Shown piece by piece: positions 52,649 through 60,723 of a DNA stretch of 64,000 nt; the first letter of the stretch is position 1; every line of letters starts with the position of its first letter. The stretch is from Flavobacterium pectinovorum (GTDB lineage: Bacteria > Bacteroidota > Bacteroidia > Flavobacteriales > Flavobacteriaceae). Made by a program: the position numbers and the translations under genes. The stretch lies in contig NZ_FRBX01000002.1 of assembly GCF_900142715.1 (NCBI RefSeq), positions 496,001 to 560,000 of the forward strand. The letters are read 5' to 3'. The notes below the pieces were generated by a model. The model saw nothing but the letters and a program-made list of their open reading frames with translations, made no database searches and had not been told where the DNA came from.

Positions 52649-54295
52649 ATGAAAAAGATTTTATTGATTGTTTTTTTTCTATTATGCCAATATTCGTTTT
52701 CAAAGCCTGTCAGCGAAACTCAAAAATTAGCTACAACAGCAAAAATTTGGGGATTTCTAAAATATTATCATCCAAATGTTGCTGACGGAAGTAAAAATTG
52801 GGACGAGCAATTGTTTCAGGTTTTGCCGAAAGTAGAAGAAGCAAACTCTGCAGAAGCATTTTCTTTAGTGATGGAAAACTGGATTACTTCATTAGGCGAA
52901 GTAAAAATGTATAAAGCGATAAATTCAAAAAAAGAGTATTTTGACAAAAACTTTGATTTGTCGTGGATCAATAAAAATGAATTATTTTCTAAATCACTTT
53001 CTAAAAAACTGAAATTTATTGAGGAAAATCGAATTCAGGGCAAACAATATTATGTTGATTATTCATTTGGCGGAGGCAGTGCGCCTTTGCAATTTAAGAA
53101 TGAAGTAAAATATGCAGATTTTAAATGGACAGACAAAAATATGCGTCTTTTGGCTTTGTTCAGATATTGGAATTACATTGAATATTTTTTTCCGTATAAA
53201 TATCAAATGGATCAAAATTGGGATAAGACACTAATTGAATTCCTTCCAAGAATTATTGCGCCAGAATCTGAAAAAGATTTTGCTTTAGCATTGCGTGAAA
53301 TTTCTATAAAAATAAACGACACACACGGTTCAACTCAAATGCCTCAGCTGTTTGAATATTTTGGTGATAAATTTATTCCTGTTGAGGTTAAAATCATCGA
53401 TCAGAAAGCAGTTGTTGTTGGTTTTAAAAACGATTCTCTGGCAAAAATTAGCGATTTGAAAATTGGAGATGTAATTACAAAAGTAGAAGGAAAAACAATC
53501 GCCCAAATTCTAAAAGAAAATTCGAAATATGTTGAAGGATCGAATGAACCTTCAGTTTTAAAAAATGCTTATTGGGCCATTTTTAATGGAAAAACACCCT
53601 CTTTTGAAATTGAATTTATCAGAGATGGAAAAACAGCTGTAAAATTAATAAACAGATATAAATATCAGGATTTAAAAGTTCAATTTTTAAAGGAGGAAAA
53701 ATGGAAAATTTTAGAAGGAAATATTGGTTATGTAAATTTTGATGCGCTTGATGTTGAAGATGTTCCAAATTTAATTAAAGAATTTAGAAACACAAATGCT
53801 ATTATTTTTGATAACAGAAAAAGACCTCACGATGTAATGTACGCCCTTGCAGAATGGCTTAATCCAGAATCAATAGAATATGTTAAATATATTGATCCGG
53901 ATGTTAGTTTTCCAGGTCGTTATGTTTGGAGATCAGAAGTTGACAAATGTGGTAAAACAAATCCAGATTATTACAAAGGAAAAGTAATTGTCCTAGTTGA
54001 TGAAAATGTGGTTAGTCATGCAGAACATAACGTTATGGCGCTTCAAACCGCTCCCAAAACTACTGTTATTGGCAGTCAGACAGGAGGCGCAGATGGTGCA
54101 AACTATAGATTTGGTATTATAAAAGGATTTTCTTCGTCATTTACGTGTTATGGTGTTTTTTATCCAAACAAAAAAGAAGTTCAGCGTATTGGAATTGTTC
54201 CTGATATTGAGATAAAACGAACTATTGTGGGGATTCAGCAAGGAAAAGATGAGATTTTGGAGAGAGCAATACTTTTTGCTAAAAATGGTAAATAA
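52649..54295 (+). CDS. S41 family peptidase, copy 3
   Basis: This 548-residue paralogue of the tandem pair at 22131 and 23830 has a signal peptide (MKKILLIVFFLLCQYSFS), IWGFLKYYHP, PDZ (DLKIGDVITKVEGKTIAQIL) and an S41 core (NVVSHAEHNVMALQTAP, VIGSQTGGADG). It starts 43 bp after the HlyD gene on the same strand with no terminator seen between, so it may be co-transcribed with the peptide exporter. A role in peptide trimming or self-protection is speculative. Confidence 0.87.
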   Translation: MKKILLIVFFLLCQYSFSKPVSETQKLATTAKIWGFLKYYHPNVADGSKNWDEQLFQVLPKVEEANSAEAFSLVMENWITSLGEVKMYKAINSKKEYFDKNFDLSWINKNELFSKSLSKKLKFIEENRIQGKQYYVDYSFGGGSAPLQFKNEVKYADFKWTDKNMRLLALFRYWNYIEYFFPYKYQMDQNWDKTLIEFLPRIIAPESEKDFALALREISIKINDTHGSTQMPQLFEYFGDKFIPVEVKIIDQKAVVVGFKNDSLAKISDLKIGDVITKVEGKTIAQILKENSKYVEGSNEPSVLKNAYWAIFNGKTPSFEIEFIRDGKTAVKLINRYKYQDLKVQFLKEEKWKILEGNIGYVNFDALDVEDVPNLIKEFRNTNAIIFDNRKRPHDVMYALAEWLNPESIEYVKYIDPDVSFPGRYVWRSEVDKCGKTNPDYYKGKVIVLVDENVVSHAEHNVMALQTAPKTTVIGSQTGGADGANYRFGIIKGFSSSFTCYGVFYPNKKEVQRIGIVPDIEIKRTIVGIQQGKDEILERAILFAKNGK

Positions 54296-54342
54296 CAAAT
54301 ACATTAATCTTTTTAAAAGCTCAAAACTTTGAAAAAACTGCT

Positions 54343-55050
54343 TTACATCTTCAAATAAAAATCCTTAGTCAATTCAATATACTCCGGAGTATAAACATGC
54401 CTGCTGATTTCGATAATTAATTCGTCGATTTCAATTTCTGAAGTTTCATTTCGGCTAAAAGCCAATAAACTACGTTTGATTTCAGAAGTTGGAGTTCCTT
54501 TTACTCGGGTAATTTTACTCGGGTATAATTCAGATTCTTTGGCTAAGGCAATAAAGTTTTTTTCTTCTTTGAATGGGATGATTAAAGCAAAAATTCCGTT
54601 TTCAGAAAGTAATAAATCAGCAGCCTCAATTAGTTCCTCAAAAGGCATTGCGTCTTGAAAACGTGCCAAATCGCGTTGCTCGTTTTCTGTTTTGTAATCT
54701 TCGGCATAAAAAGGAGGATTTGAAACAATCAAATCATATTCATCTTCCGGTTCTTCGATAAATTCATCCAACCCGGCATGAAAACAAAATAACCGATCTC
54801 CCCAAGGCGAATTTTCAAAATTTTCAACAGCTTGTTCATAAGCATCTTCGTCAATTTCAAGCGCATCAATTTGTTCGGCAGAAGTACGCTGAGCAAGCAT
54901 TAAAGCAATTATTCCGGTTCCGGCACCAATATCTAAAATACTAAACGGATTATGATGAATTGGAGCCCAAGAACCTAGTAAAACACCATCTGTTCCGACT
55001 TTCATAGCGGTTTTGTCTTGTTCGATAGAAAATTGCTTGAATGTAAACAT
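54343..55050 (-). CDS. tRNA1(Val) adenine-37 N6-methyltransferase-like (TrmN6/YfiC family)
   Basis: This 235-residue class I methyltransferase has motif I ILDIGAGTGIIALMLAQR and the N6-adenine catalytic motif SNPPFYAED. The start FTFKQFSIEQDKTAMKVGTDGVLLGSWA is typical of the TrmN6 family, which methylates A37 of tRNA-Val. I start at ATG 55050; longer in-frame starts run into TTGGAATTT repeat DNA. It is probably monocistronic. Confidence 0.9.
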   Translation of the reverse strand: MFTFKQFSIEQDKTAMKVGTDGVLLGSWAPIHHNPFSILDIGAGTGIIALMLAQRTSAEQIDALEIDEDAYEQAVENFENSPWGDRLFCFHAGLDEFIEEPEDEYDLIVSNPPFYAEDYKTENEQRDLARFQDAMPFEELIEAADLLLSENGIFALIIPFKEEKNFIALAKESELYPSKITRVKGTPTSEIKRSLLAFSRNETSEIEIDELIIEISRHVYTPEYIELTKDFYLKM

Positions 55051-55069
55051 AAATAGAAATCTCAATTTT

Positions 55070-55133
55070 TTTAAATTCCAAATTCCAACTCTGAAAAGGC
55101 AAAATTCCAAAAAAAGAAATTCCAAATTCCAAT
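55070..55133. repeat. TTGGAATTT intergenic repeat cluster
   Basis: Several AAATTCCAA units (the reverse of TTGGAATTT) are arranged in tandem with short spacers between the methyltransferase start and the four-helix-bundle gene. They generate spurious in-frame extension of the methyltransferase. Confidence 0.6.
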
Positions 55134-55194
55134 TGCAAAAGGAGTAAAAACTATGTGTTTTTGAATTGCAAAAGTAAGATTAAAATCTCAATAA

Positions 55195-55509
55195 TTATTT
55201 TGAAGTTTTAGTGATTATTACAGATAAAATTTTTCGTAATTCTTCTATTTCGAATAATAAGGAATCTGAAAGTGTTTTTTGGTCTGGATTTAATTCATGA
55301 AGTAATCGTAGCCAAAATTTGGATTCTTTGGCTTCTTTTCGGGATGTTTTAAGTCTAAATATTAAATCTTTGTCTCCGAGCTTTTCGTTCGCTTCAATAT
55401 AGTTCGCTCCAATAGAGCCTGAAGATCTTATTAATTGTTTTCCATCTTCAATATTTGATATTGTTTGAGATAAAGTTCTAATATAAATTCGACACTCTTT
55501 TGCAAACAA
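55195..55509 (-). CDS. Four-helix bundle protein (S23/IVS family), probably frameshifted at the 5' end
   Basis: The main frame encodes a 23S rRNA intervening-sequence-type four-helix bundle (SNIEDGKQLIRSSGSIGANYIEANEKLGDKDL ... SRKEAKESKFWLRLLHEL). The family's usual N-terminus MxKPYDLEERTFLFAKxxR is present but split: ATG 55544 encodes MTKPYDLEERTF in another frame, and the reading frame changes at a run of five T near 55507-55513. One more T would restore a single 116-codon gene (55195-55544). It is either a recent pseudogene or a sequencing error. The function of the family is unclear. Confidence 0.75.
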   Translation of the reverse strand: MFAKECRIYIRTLSQTISNIEDGKQLIRSSGSIGANYIEANEKLGDKDLIFRLKTSRKEAKESKFWLRLLHELNPDQKTLSDSLLFEIEELRKILSVIITKTSK

Positions 55510-55661
55510 AAAGTTCTTTCCTCTAAATCGTAGGGTTTAGTCATAGTGTAAATTCCAATATTTTTAAAATTTCAAATTCCAATAAATAGGATTTAAAAAT
55601 AGCGAAAATATTTATTTTGAAAGTTTTTTCTGTCAAATATAATTTAAGAAATAACTCTTCG

Positions 55662-55696
55662 TATTGGAATTTGGAATTTAAAAAATTGGAATTTCT
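55662..55696. repeat. TTGGAATTT intergenic repeat
   Basis: TATTGGAATTTGGAATTTAA followed by TTGGAATTTC lies just before the rimM stop. A weaker copy in the opposite sense lies at 55552-55583. Confidence 0.6.
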
Positions 55697-55698
55697 TA

Positions 55699-56223
55699 TT
55701 AAAGGTACATTTCAACAAGCCCTTCAGGCAAGTTCATGATTACTTTTTTGTTCTCACGATCAATTTTTACAAGAAAATGATCAATCATCGGAATTAGCAT
55801 TTCGACCTCGCCATTTAAAACTTCAAAAAGAGGTTGGGCTGTAGTATCGTTTACGGCAGCAATTTTTCCAAAAACGCCTAAACGCTGGTCTTCAATTTCG
55901 AAACCAATAACTTCGTGGAAATAAAATTTGTTGCCGGAAAGTTTTGGCAACATACTTAAAGGAAGATAAATAGCATTTCCCATAATGGCATCTGCATCTT
56001 CTTCTGTATTCATGTCTTCAAAACGAATTCTTAGAAAGTCGTTTTTATGCAATGAACTTTTTTCAATAAAAAAAGGAACCAGATGTTTATTGCATTCAAT
56101 AAACACTGATTCCAGATTTTCGTATAACTCAGGTTCGTCCGTGTCTAAATAAGCCAGAACTTCACCTTTGAAACTAAATTTTTTAGCGATTTTACCTAAA
56201 TAAAAACATTCTTCTTTACGCAT
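55699..56223 (-). CDS. rimM: Ribosome maturation factor RimM
   Basis: This 174-residue protein has the RimM N-terminal barrel (CFYLGKIAKKFSFKGEVLAYLDTDEPELY) and the PRC-barrel domain (FYFHEVIGFEIEDQRLGVFGKIAAV ... MIPMIDHFLVKIDRENKKVIMNLPEGL). It assists 30S head assembly by binding S19 near 16S helix 31/33. It follows rpsP by 15 bp, the standard rpsP-rimM pairing. Confidence 0.97.
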   Translation of the reverse strand: MRKEECFYLGKIAKKFSFKGEVLAYLDTDEPELYENLESVFIECNKHLVPFFIEKSSLHKNDFLRIRFEDMNTEEDADAIMGNAIYLPLSMLPKLSGNKFYFHEVIGFEIEDQRLGVFGKIAAVNDTTAQPLFEVLNGEVEMLIPMIDHFLVKIDRENKKVIMNLPEGLVEMYL

Positions 56224-56238
56224 TCTCGCTAGCTAAAA

Positions 56239-56811
56239 TTATGCTTCAGTTGTTTCGTTATTTTCTTCAGCAGCAGGAGCTTCTTCAGTTGTAGCTTCTG
56301 CTTCAACTTCAGCAACTTCTTCTTCAACTGCAGGAGTTTCAGCAGCGATAGCATCAGCTTCAGCCTGAGCTGCAGCAGCTAAACGTTTAGCATTAACTTC
56401 TTGCTCTGCTTTAAAAGCTTTAGCCTTAGCATCAGCTTGTGCTTTTGTTAAACCGTCTTTTTTAGCATCAACTTTTCCAGCTTTAGCATCTAACCAAGCA
56501 GATAATTTAGCATCAGCTTGCTCTTGAGTTAAAGCACCTTTACGAATACCTCCATCAAGGTGGTGTTTCAATAAAGCACCTTTGTAAGAAAGAATTGCTC
56601 TTGCAGTATCAGTTGGTTGTGCACCATTGTGTAACCATTTAACTGCACTATCAAGGTTTAAGTCGATAGTTGCCGGGTTAGTGTTTGGATTGTAAGTACC
56701 GATTTTCTCTAAGTATTTACCATCTCTTTTTGAGCGTGCATCTGCAGCTACAACCCAGTAAAAAGGTTTTCCTTTTTTACCGTGTCTTTGTAATCTAATT
56801 TTTACTGACAT
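56239..56811 (-). CDS. rpsP: 30S ribosomal protein S16
   Basis: This 190-residue protein has a canonical S16 core in the first ~85 residues (VKIRLQRHGKKGKPFYWVVAADARSKRDGKYLEKIGTYNP). A ~100-residue C-terminal extension rich in Ala, Lys and Glu follows (AEATTEEAPAAEENNETTEA), as is common in Bacteroidota. It is the first gene of the rpsP-rimM unit. Confidence 0.98.
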   Translation of the reverse strand: MSVKIRLQRHGKKGKPFYWVVAADARSKRDGKYLEKIGTYNPNTNPATIDLNLDSAVKWLHNGAQPTDTARAILSYKGALLKHHLDGGIRKGALTQEQADAKLSAWLDAKAGKVDAKKDGLTKAQADAKAKAFKAEQEVNAKRLAAAAQAEADAIAAETPAVEEEVAEVEAEATTEEAPAAEENNETTEA

Positions 56812-57005
56812 AATCGTATGATTAAATTTTGAGGTACTCGACCTCTGTTAATTAAGGGCGCAAAGATATAATTTTTTTCTGAATTCTGCGTTCCCAACAG
56901 TATTAAATATGTTAAAGTAAATTTCCTTAATTTTTTGTTGTATTTCAGCAGGTTTTTAAAATATTTATATCCAATGCAATATTTTTGTCTTATAAATTCA
57001 TTTCT

Positions 57006-57497
57006 ATGAAAAAGTACCTTTATTTGTTTTTATTAATTTTTATGATCACCTCTTGTACCGAAGATGTGAAATTCAATAATCCGGCATTTCAAACCTTAAA
57101 AGACAATGTTTTTTGGAGAGCCCAAGATTATAAAGCATATACAACAACGACAGGTAATTTAATTATAGAAGGATATTTAGGATTTGAAAAAGTAACATTG
57201 CAAACTAATTCTCTATCACCGCAAACCTATACTCTTGGCAAAAATGATATTTCCAAAGCATCTTATTCTAATACTCTTTCAACACAAACAGAAGAGTTTA
57301 CCACAGGTACTAATATAGGAAATGGCCAGATTGTGATTACTGAGTATAATACTGAAAATAACACTATTTCAGGAACATTTAAATTTACCGCAGTAAATAC
57401 TAATGCCGAAAACACTGAAAAAACACAGATCAATTTTTCTGAAGGGGTTTTTTATAAAGTGCCTGTTTCTGTTAGTTCTAATTTTAATGCTAATTAA
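57006..57497 (+). CDS. DUF6252-like lipoprotein
   Basis: This 163-residue lipoprotein has the signal MKKYLYLFLLIFMITSC, followed by a beta-rich domain (NPAFQTLKDNVFWRAQDYKAY, LIIEGYLGFEKVTLQTNS) resembling the DUF6252 family of flavobacterial envelope proteins. I choose ATG 57006; a TTG at 56985 is in frame but leaves no typical signal peptide. Its function is unknown. Confidence 0.78.
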   Translation: MKKYLYLFLLIFMITSCTEDVKFNNPAFQTLKDNVFWRAQDYKAYTTTTGNLIIEGYLGFEKVTLQTNSLSPQTYTLGKNDISKASYSNTLSTQTEEFTTGTNIGNGQIVITEYNTENNTISGTFKFTAVNTNAENTEKTQINFSEGVFYKVPVSVSSNFNAN

Positions 57498-57630
57498 CAT
57501 TTTAATAATCAGTAGCCATTTTTATTGAATTCTGCTTTTTAAAATCAAAATAAAAACATAAATAAACTAATATATAGTAGATTAGAGAAAAATAAGACTA
57601 CATTTGCTACATTATTATAAATAAGTACAT

Positions 57631-57990
57631 ATGAACATTTTTGTTGGAAGTCTTCCATTCAGTATTGAGGAAGCAGATTTAAGAGAGTCTTTCGAGGCTT
57701 ACGGAGCAGTAGATTCAGTTAAGATCATTACTGATAAATTTACAGGAAGAAGCAAAGGTTTTGGTTTTGTTGAGATGCCAAACGATGCTGAAGCTCAAAA
57801 AGCAATTGATGAATTGAACGGAGCTACTGTTCAAGGTCGTGCAATTGTGGTTAATAAATCTGAACCGAAACCTGAAGGTGAAAGAAGAAGCTTCAACAAT
57901 AACAGTCGTGGTGGAGATTCACGCGGAGGTTATGGTGGAGGAAACAGCCGTGGTGGAAATGACCGTGGTGGTAACAGAGGAGGATATTAA
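57631..57990 (+). CDS. RRM-domain RNA-binding protein (glycine-rich tail)
   Basis: This 119-residue protein has one RNA recognition motif with RNP2 (IFVGSL) and RNP1 (KGFGFVEM). An Arg/Gly-rich tail of SRGG and DRGG repeats resembles cold-inducible bacterial and plant glycine-rich RNA-binding proteins. It probably acts as an RNA chaperone or sRNA/mRNA-binding regulator in the cytoplasm. It is monocistronic with a strong terminator. Confidence 0.95.
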   Translation: MNIFVGSLPFSIEEADLRESFEAYGAVDSVKIITDKFTGRSKGFGFVEMPNDAEAQKAIDELNGATVQGRAIVVNKSEPKPEGERRSFNNNSRGGDSRGGYGGGNSRGGNDRGGNRGGY

Positions 57991-58008
57991 TATTTTTTTC
58001 TAAATATA

Positions 58009-58040
58009 TAAAAGGGATCAACGAAAGTTGATCCCTTTTT
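58009..58040 (+). terminator. Rho-independent terminator of the RRM gene
   Basis: AAAGGGATCAAC (58011-58022) and GTTGATCCCTTT (58027-58038) form a perfect 12-bp stem with a GAAA tetraloop and a T-tract. Confidence 0.93.
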
Positions 58041-58051
58041 TTATGCGGTGA

Positions 58052-58133
58052 AATTTGTTTCAAGTTTCAAGTTTATTTTGTTTCACGTTTCAATAACCTG
58101 AAACTTGAAACAAAATAAAACCTGAAACAAATT
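58052..58133. repeat. Long imperfect inverted repeat between RRM gene and leuB
   Basis: The left arm is AATTTGTTTCAAGTTT... and the right arm is TGAAACTTGAAACAAAATAA...CAAATT. They pair over about 34 nt with a 7-nt bulge and few mismatches around a short loop. It is built from GTTTCA units and is repeat-like, not coding. Confidence 0.65.
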
Positions 58134-58135
58134 AA

Positions 58136-59197
58136 TTATAAGTTCGCTACAAGCCAATCTCCAACTTCGCTGGTTTTGTAAGCTTTTGACCCTTTTGGTG
58201 CTAAATCTTCTGTAACAATTCCTTGTTCTAGTGATTTATTTACAACTGCTCTTATCGCTTCGGCTTCGTCTTTTAAACCAAAAGCATCTTCGAACATCAT
58301 TGCTGCAGATAAAATAGTCGCTAAAGGGTTAGCAATATTTAATCCTGTTGCTTGTGGATAAGATCCGTGAATTGGTTCGTATAATGAAGTGTGTTCTCCA
58401 ACAGACGCAGAAGGCATTAATCCCATTGAACCCGAAATTACAGAAGCTTCATCAGTTAAAATATCTCCAAATAAATTTTCAGTAATCAATACATCATAAG
58501 AGTTTGGCCATTGAACCAAACGCATGGCTACGGCATCAACAAATTCATATGAAACAGTAACTTCAGGGTAATCTTTTTCCATTGCCTGAACTGTTTCTCT
58601 CCATAAACGTGAAGTTTCCAAAACGTTTGCTTTATCAACGCAACACAATTTTTTGCTTCTTGTCATAGCTAATTCAAAACCTTTTTTAGCCAAGCGCTGC
58701 ACTTCGGCTCTTGTGTAAACACAATTGTCAAAAGCAGTTTCTCCGCCGTCTCTTCTTCCTTTTTCTCCAAAGTAAATTCCGCCTGTTAATTCTCTTAAGA
58801 AAACCAAATCAGTTCCTTCAATTCTTTCTCTTTTTAAAGGAGAATTATCAATTAAAGAAGGAAAAGTAAAAGTAGGACGAACATTAGCAAATAACCCTAA
58901 TTTTTTACGCATTAACAATAATCCCTGCTCCGGGCGAACTGGCGCACTTGGATCGTTATCGTATTTTGGATGTCCAATTGCTCCAAACAAAACTGCATCG
59001 GCTTTCATACAAACTTCATGAGTTTCATCAGGATAAGGAACTCCAACTGCGTCGATTGCACAAGCTCCTGTTAAAGCTGGTGTCCATGTTATTTCGTGAT
59101 TGAATTTTTTGGCAATAGCGTCAGATACTTTTACAGCTTCATTAATTACCTCAGGACCAATTCCGTCTCCTGCTAAAAGGGCTATATTAAATTTCAT
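58136..59197 (-). CDS. leuB: 3-isopropylmalate dehydrogenase
   Basis: This 353-residue protein has the isocitrate/isopropylmalate dehydrogenase signatures: ALLAGDGIGPEVI at the start, FLRELTGGIYFGEKGRR, NLFGDILTDEASVISGSMG and EPIHGSYPQATGLNIANP. It oxidises and decarboxylates 3-isopropylmalate to 2-oxoisocaproate in leucine synthesis, using NAD+ and Mg2+. It belongs with the isopropylmalate synthase-like gene at 62216, though two unrelated genes lie between. Confidence 0.97.
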   Translation of the reverse strand: MKFNIALLAGDGIGPEVINEAVKVSDAIAKKFNHEITWTPALTGACAIDAVGVPYPDETHEVCMKADAVLFGAIGHPKYDNDPSAPVRPEQGLLLMRKKLGLFANVRPTFTFPSLIDNSPLKRERIEGTDLVFLRELTGGIYFGEKGRRDGGETAFDNCVYTRAEVQRLAKKGFELAMTRSKKLCCVDKANVLETSRLWRETVQAMEKDYPEVTVSYEFVDAVAMRLVQWPNSYDVLITENLFGDILTDEASVISGSMGLMPSASVGEHTSLYEPIHGSYPQATGLNIANPLATILSAAMMFEDAFGLKDEAEAIRAVVNKSLEQGIVTEDLAPKGSKAYKTSEVGDWLVANL

Positions 59198-59236
59198 ATT
59201 TAATGGTTTTATATAATTGTTAATAGATAATCGGGT

Positions 59237-60700
59237 TTATTCGCGTTCATAATTTAATTTCTCAAGTCGCACTTCCATATATTTTCCGGTTTTCTCCGGT
59301 TTTTTAAAGTACTCTGCAATTCCAACATAGCCGCTTTTAGCTGGAAAAACGCTAATTGCACTATCGTCATTAGTAATTGGCATTTTTTGAATTGCTTGTT
59401 TTTGTGATTTAAAATAATAATTTAAAATATTCAATTCTAAATCTTTATCATCATTCTTGTCAAAAAAGAAATACGCTCTTCCGGCGCTATTTGCTAAACG
59501 TTGCGAAAAATCATATTTAGATCCTCTGGTACGTTTTACTTCATATTCTACAGTTTTTACCGGATTAAAATCTTTATCCATTAAAAATGTATATAGCTGT
59601 GTATAAGCTCTGTATTGTTGTTTTTGCCAATATGCTTCTCCAAGTACAAATGTAGTTCCGTCTGGGTTAATGCTTGTTCTTTTAAAGCTTAAAAATCCTT
59701 CACCGCGTATTTTTCCGTGTTTATTGATTTTTAAATCCGGAAATTGATCGTACTTAACATATTTGTCTCTAATAACTTTACTTGTTTTAATGTCAATAAT
59801 AGTTTGATAAATACCTAAAGATTCATCAGTTACGTATTCTTCTTTTGAGTCTTTTTCAAAAAATCTTCCACCGGTATAAATTTTATCTCCATTAAGGTAA
59901 GTATATTCTCTTGTTACGGTATATTCACTAGATGTTGGCAGATAAAGCAATTCTTTTCCTGTTTTAGCATCTAACACCAGAATATGTCGTTGTTCTCTTT
60001 TTGTTTTTTTATAAAAATAACCTTCCAATACAATGTACTTTTCATCATAATTAATAGGTGTATAATTCATAAGGTATTTTTTCAATTCACGATTGGTCTT
60101 GTATTCCCAAATTTTTTCGTTTTTAAAATTCAACGCATAAAAGATAGAAGCTTCATTCCCAATTTCTGTATCCGGGTTTGTTTCCATGATTAAAAAACCT
60201 GTTTTATTTAAAGAGTAGCAGAGATAACCTTTTCGGTCTATTTTATCATACTTCTTGTCAATGTCTTTTACTTCAGGATTATAAATTCCTTTACTAATAA
60301 CAGTGTTCTTTTTTAAATCAATAACCTGATACGTTTTAAAGTAAGGAAAAGCATCTTGTCCAAAAGCTTGTGAAAATTCAAAAAAGTCAAGGCGAATGAA
60401 ACCATCAGAATAGGTAATGTCTTCAAATTTTTTCTTGCGTTTTGAATTAGAGGTTTTTTCCATTAAAGTGCCGGAACACATTGTGTTGAAATTTTTATCT
60501 AAAACAATATATTTTATTGTTACAGTGTTATTTTCATCAATATTCATGGTACGTAATTCTACATAACCAAAAAGTTCAGAATCATCGTAAATAGGTTGAA
60601 AAGCCATATATTCTCCGGCTGCTGCATTTAAAACAGTATAGGACTGACTAAAACAAAAAGTCGTGAGGAGCAGGAAAAATAATAAGTAAGTTTTTTTCAT
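59237..60700 (-). CDS. Secreted DUF6770-like protein of unknown function
   Basis: This 487-residue protein has a signal peptide (MKKTYLLFFLLLTTFCFS) and a long beta-rich mature region with repeated strand-turn motifs (YIVLEGYFYKKTKREQRHILVLDAKTGKELLYL, YLNGDKIYTGGRFFEKDSKEEY), suggesting a beta-propeller-like fold. No catalytic motif is recognised. It follows the M48 peptidase gene by 23 bp on the same strand, so the two are probably co-transcribed. Confidence 0.72.
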   Translation of the reverse strand: MKKTYLLFFLLLTTFCFSQSYTVLNAAAGEYMAFQPIYDDSELFGYVELRTMNIDENNTVTIKYIVLDKNFNTMCSGTLMEKTSNSKRKKKFEDITYSDGFIRLDFFEFSQAFGQDAFPYFKTYQVIDLKKNTVISKGIYNPEVKDIDKKYDKIDRKGYLCYSLNKTGFLIMETNPDTEIGNEASIFYALNFKNEKIWEYKTNRELKKYLMNYTPINYDEKYIVLEGYFYKKTKREQRHILVLDAKTGKELLYLPTSSEYTVTREYTYLNGDKIYTGGRFFEKDSKEEYVTDESLGIYQTIIDIKTSKVIRDKYVKYDQFPDLKINKHGKIRGEGFLSFKRTSINPDGTTFVLGEAYWQKQQYRAYTQLYTFLMDKDFNPVKTVEYEVKRTRGSKYDFSQRLANSAGRAYFFFDKNDDKDLELNILNYYFKSQKQAIQKMPITNDDSAISVFPAKSGYVGIAEYFKKPEKTGKYMEVRLEKLNYERE

Positions 60701-60723
60701 AAGGGATAAGTAGGCTTTTATAT

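Noticed and set aside
43206..54295. Peptide island as a mobile element
   Set aside because: No integrase, transposase, flanking direct repeats or tRNA insertion site was found; the only tRNA in the window is 12 kb away.
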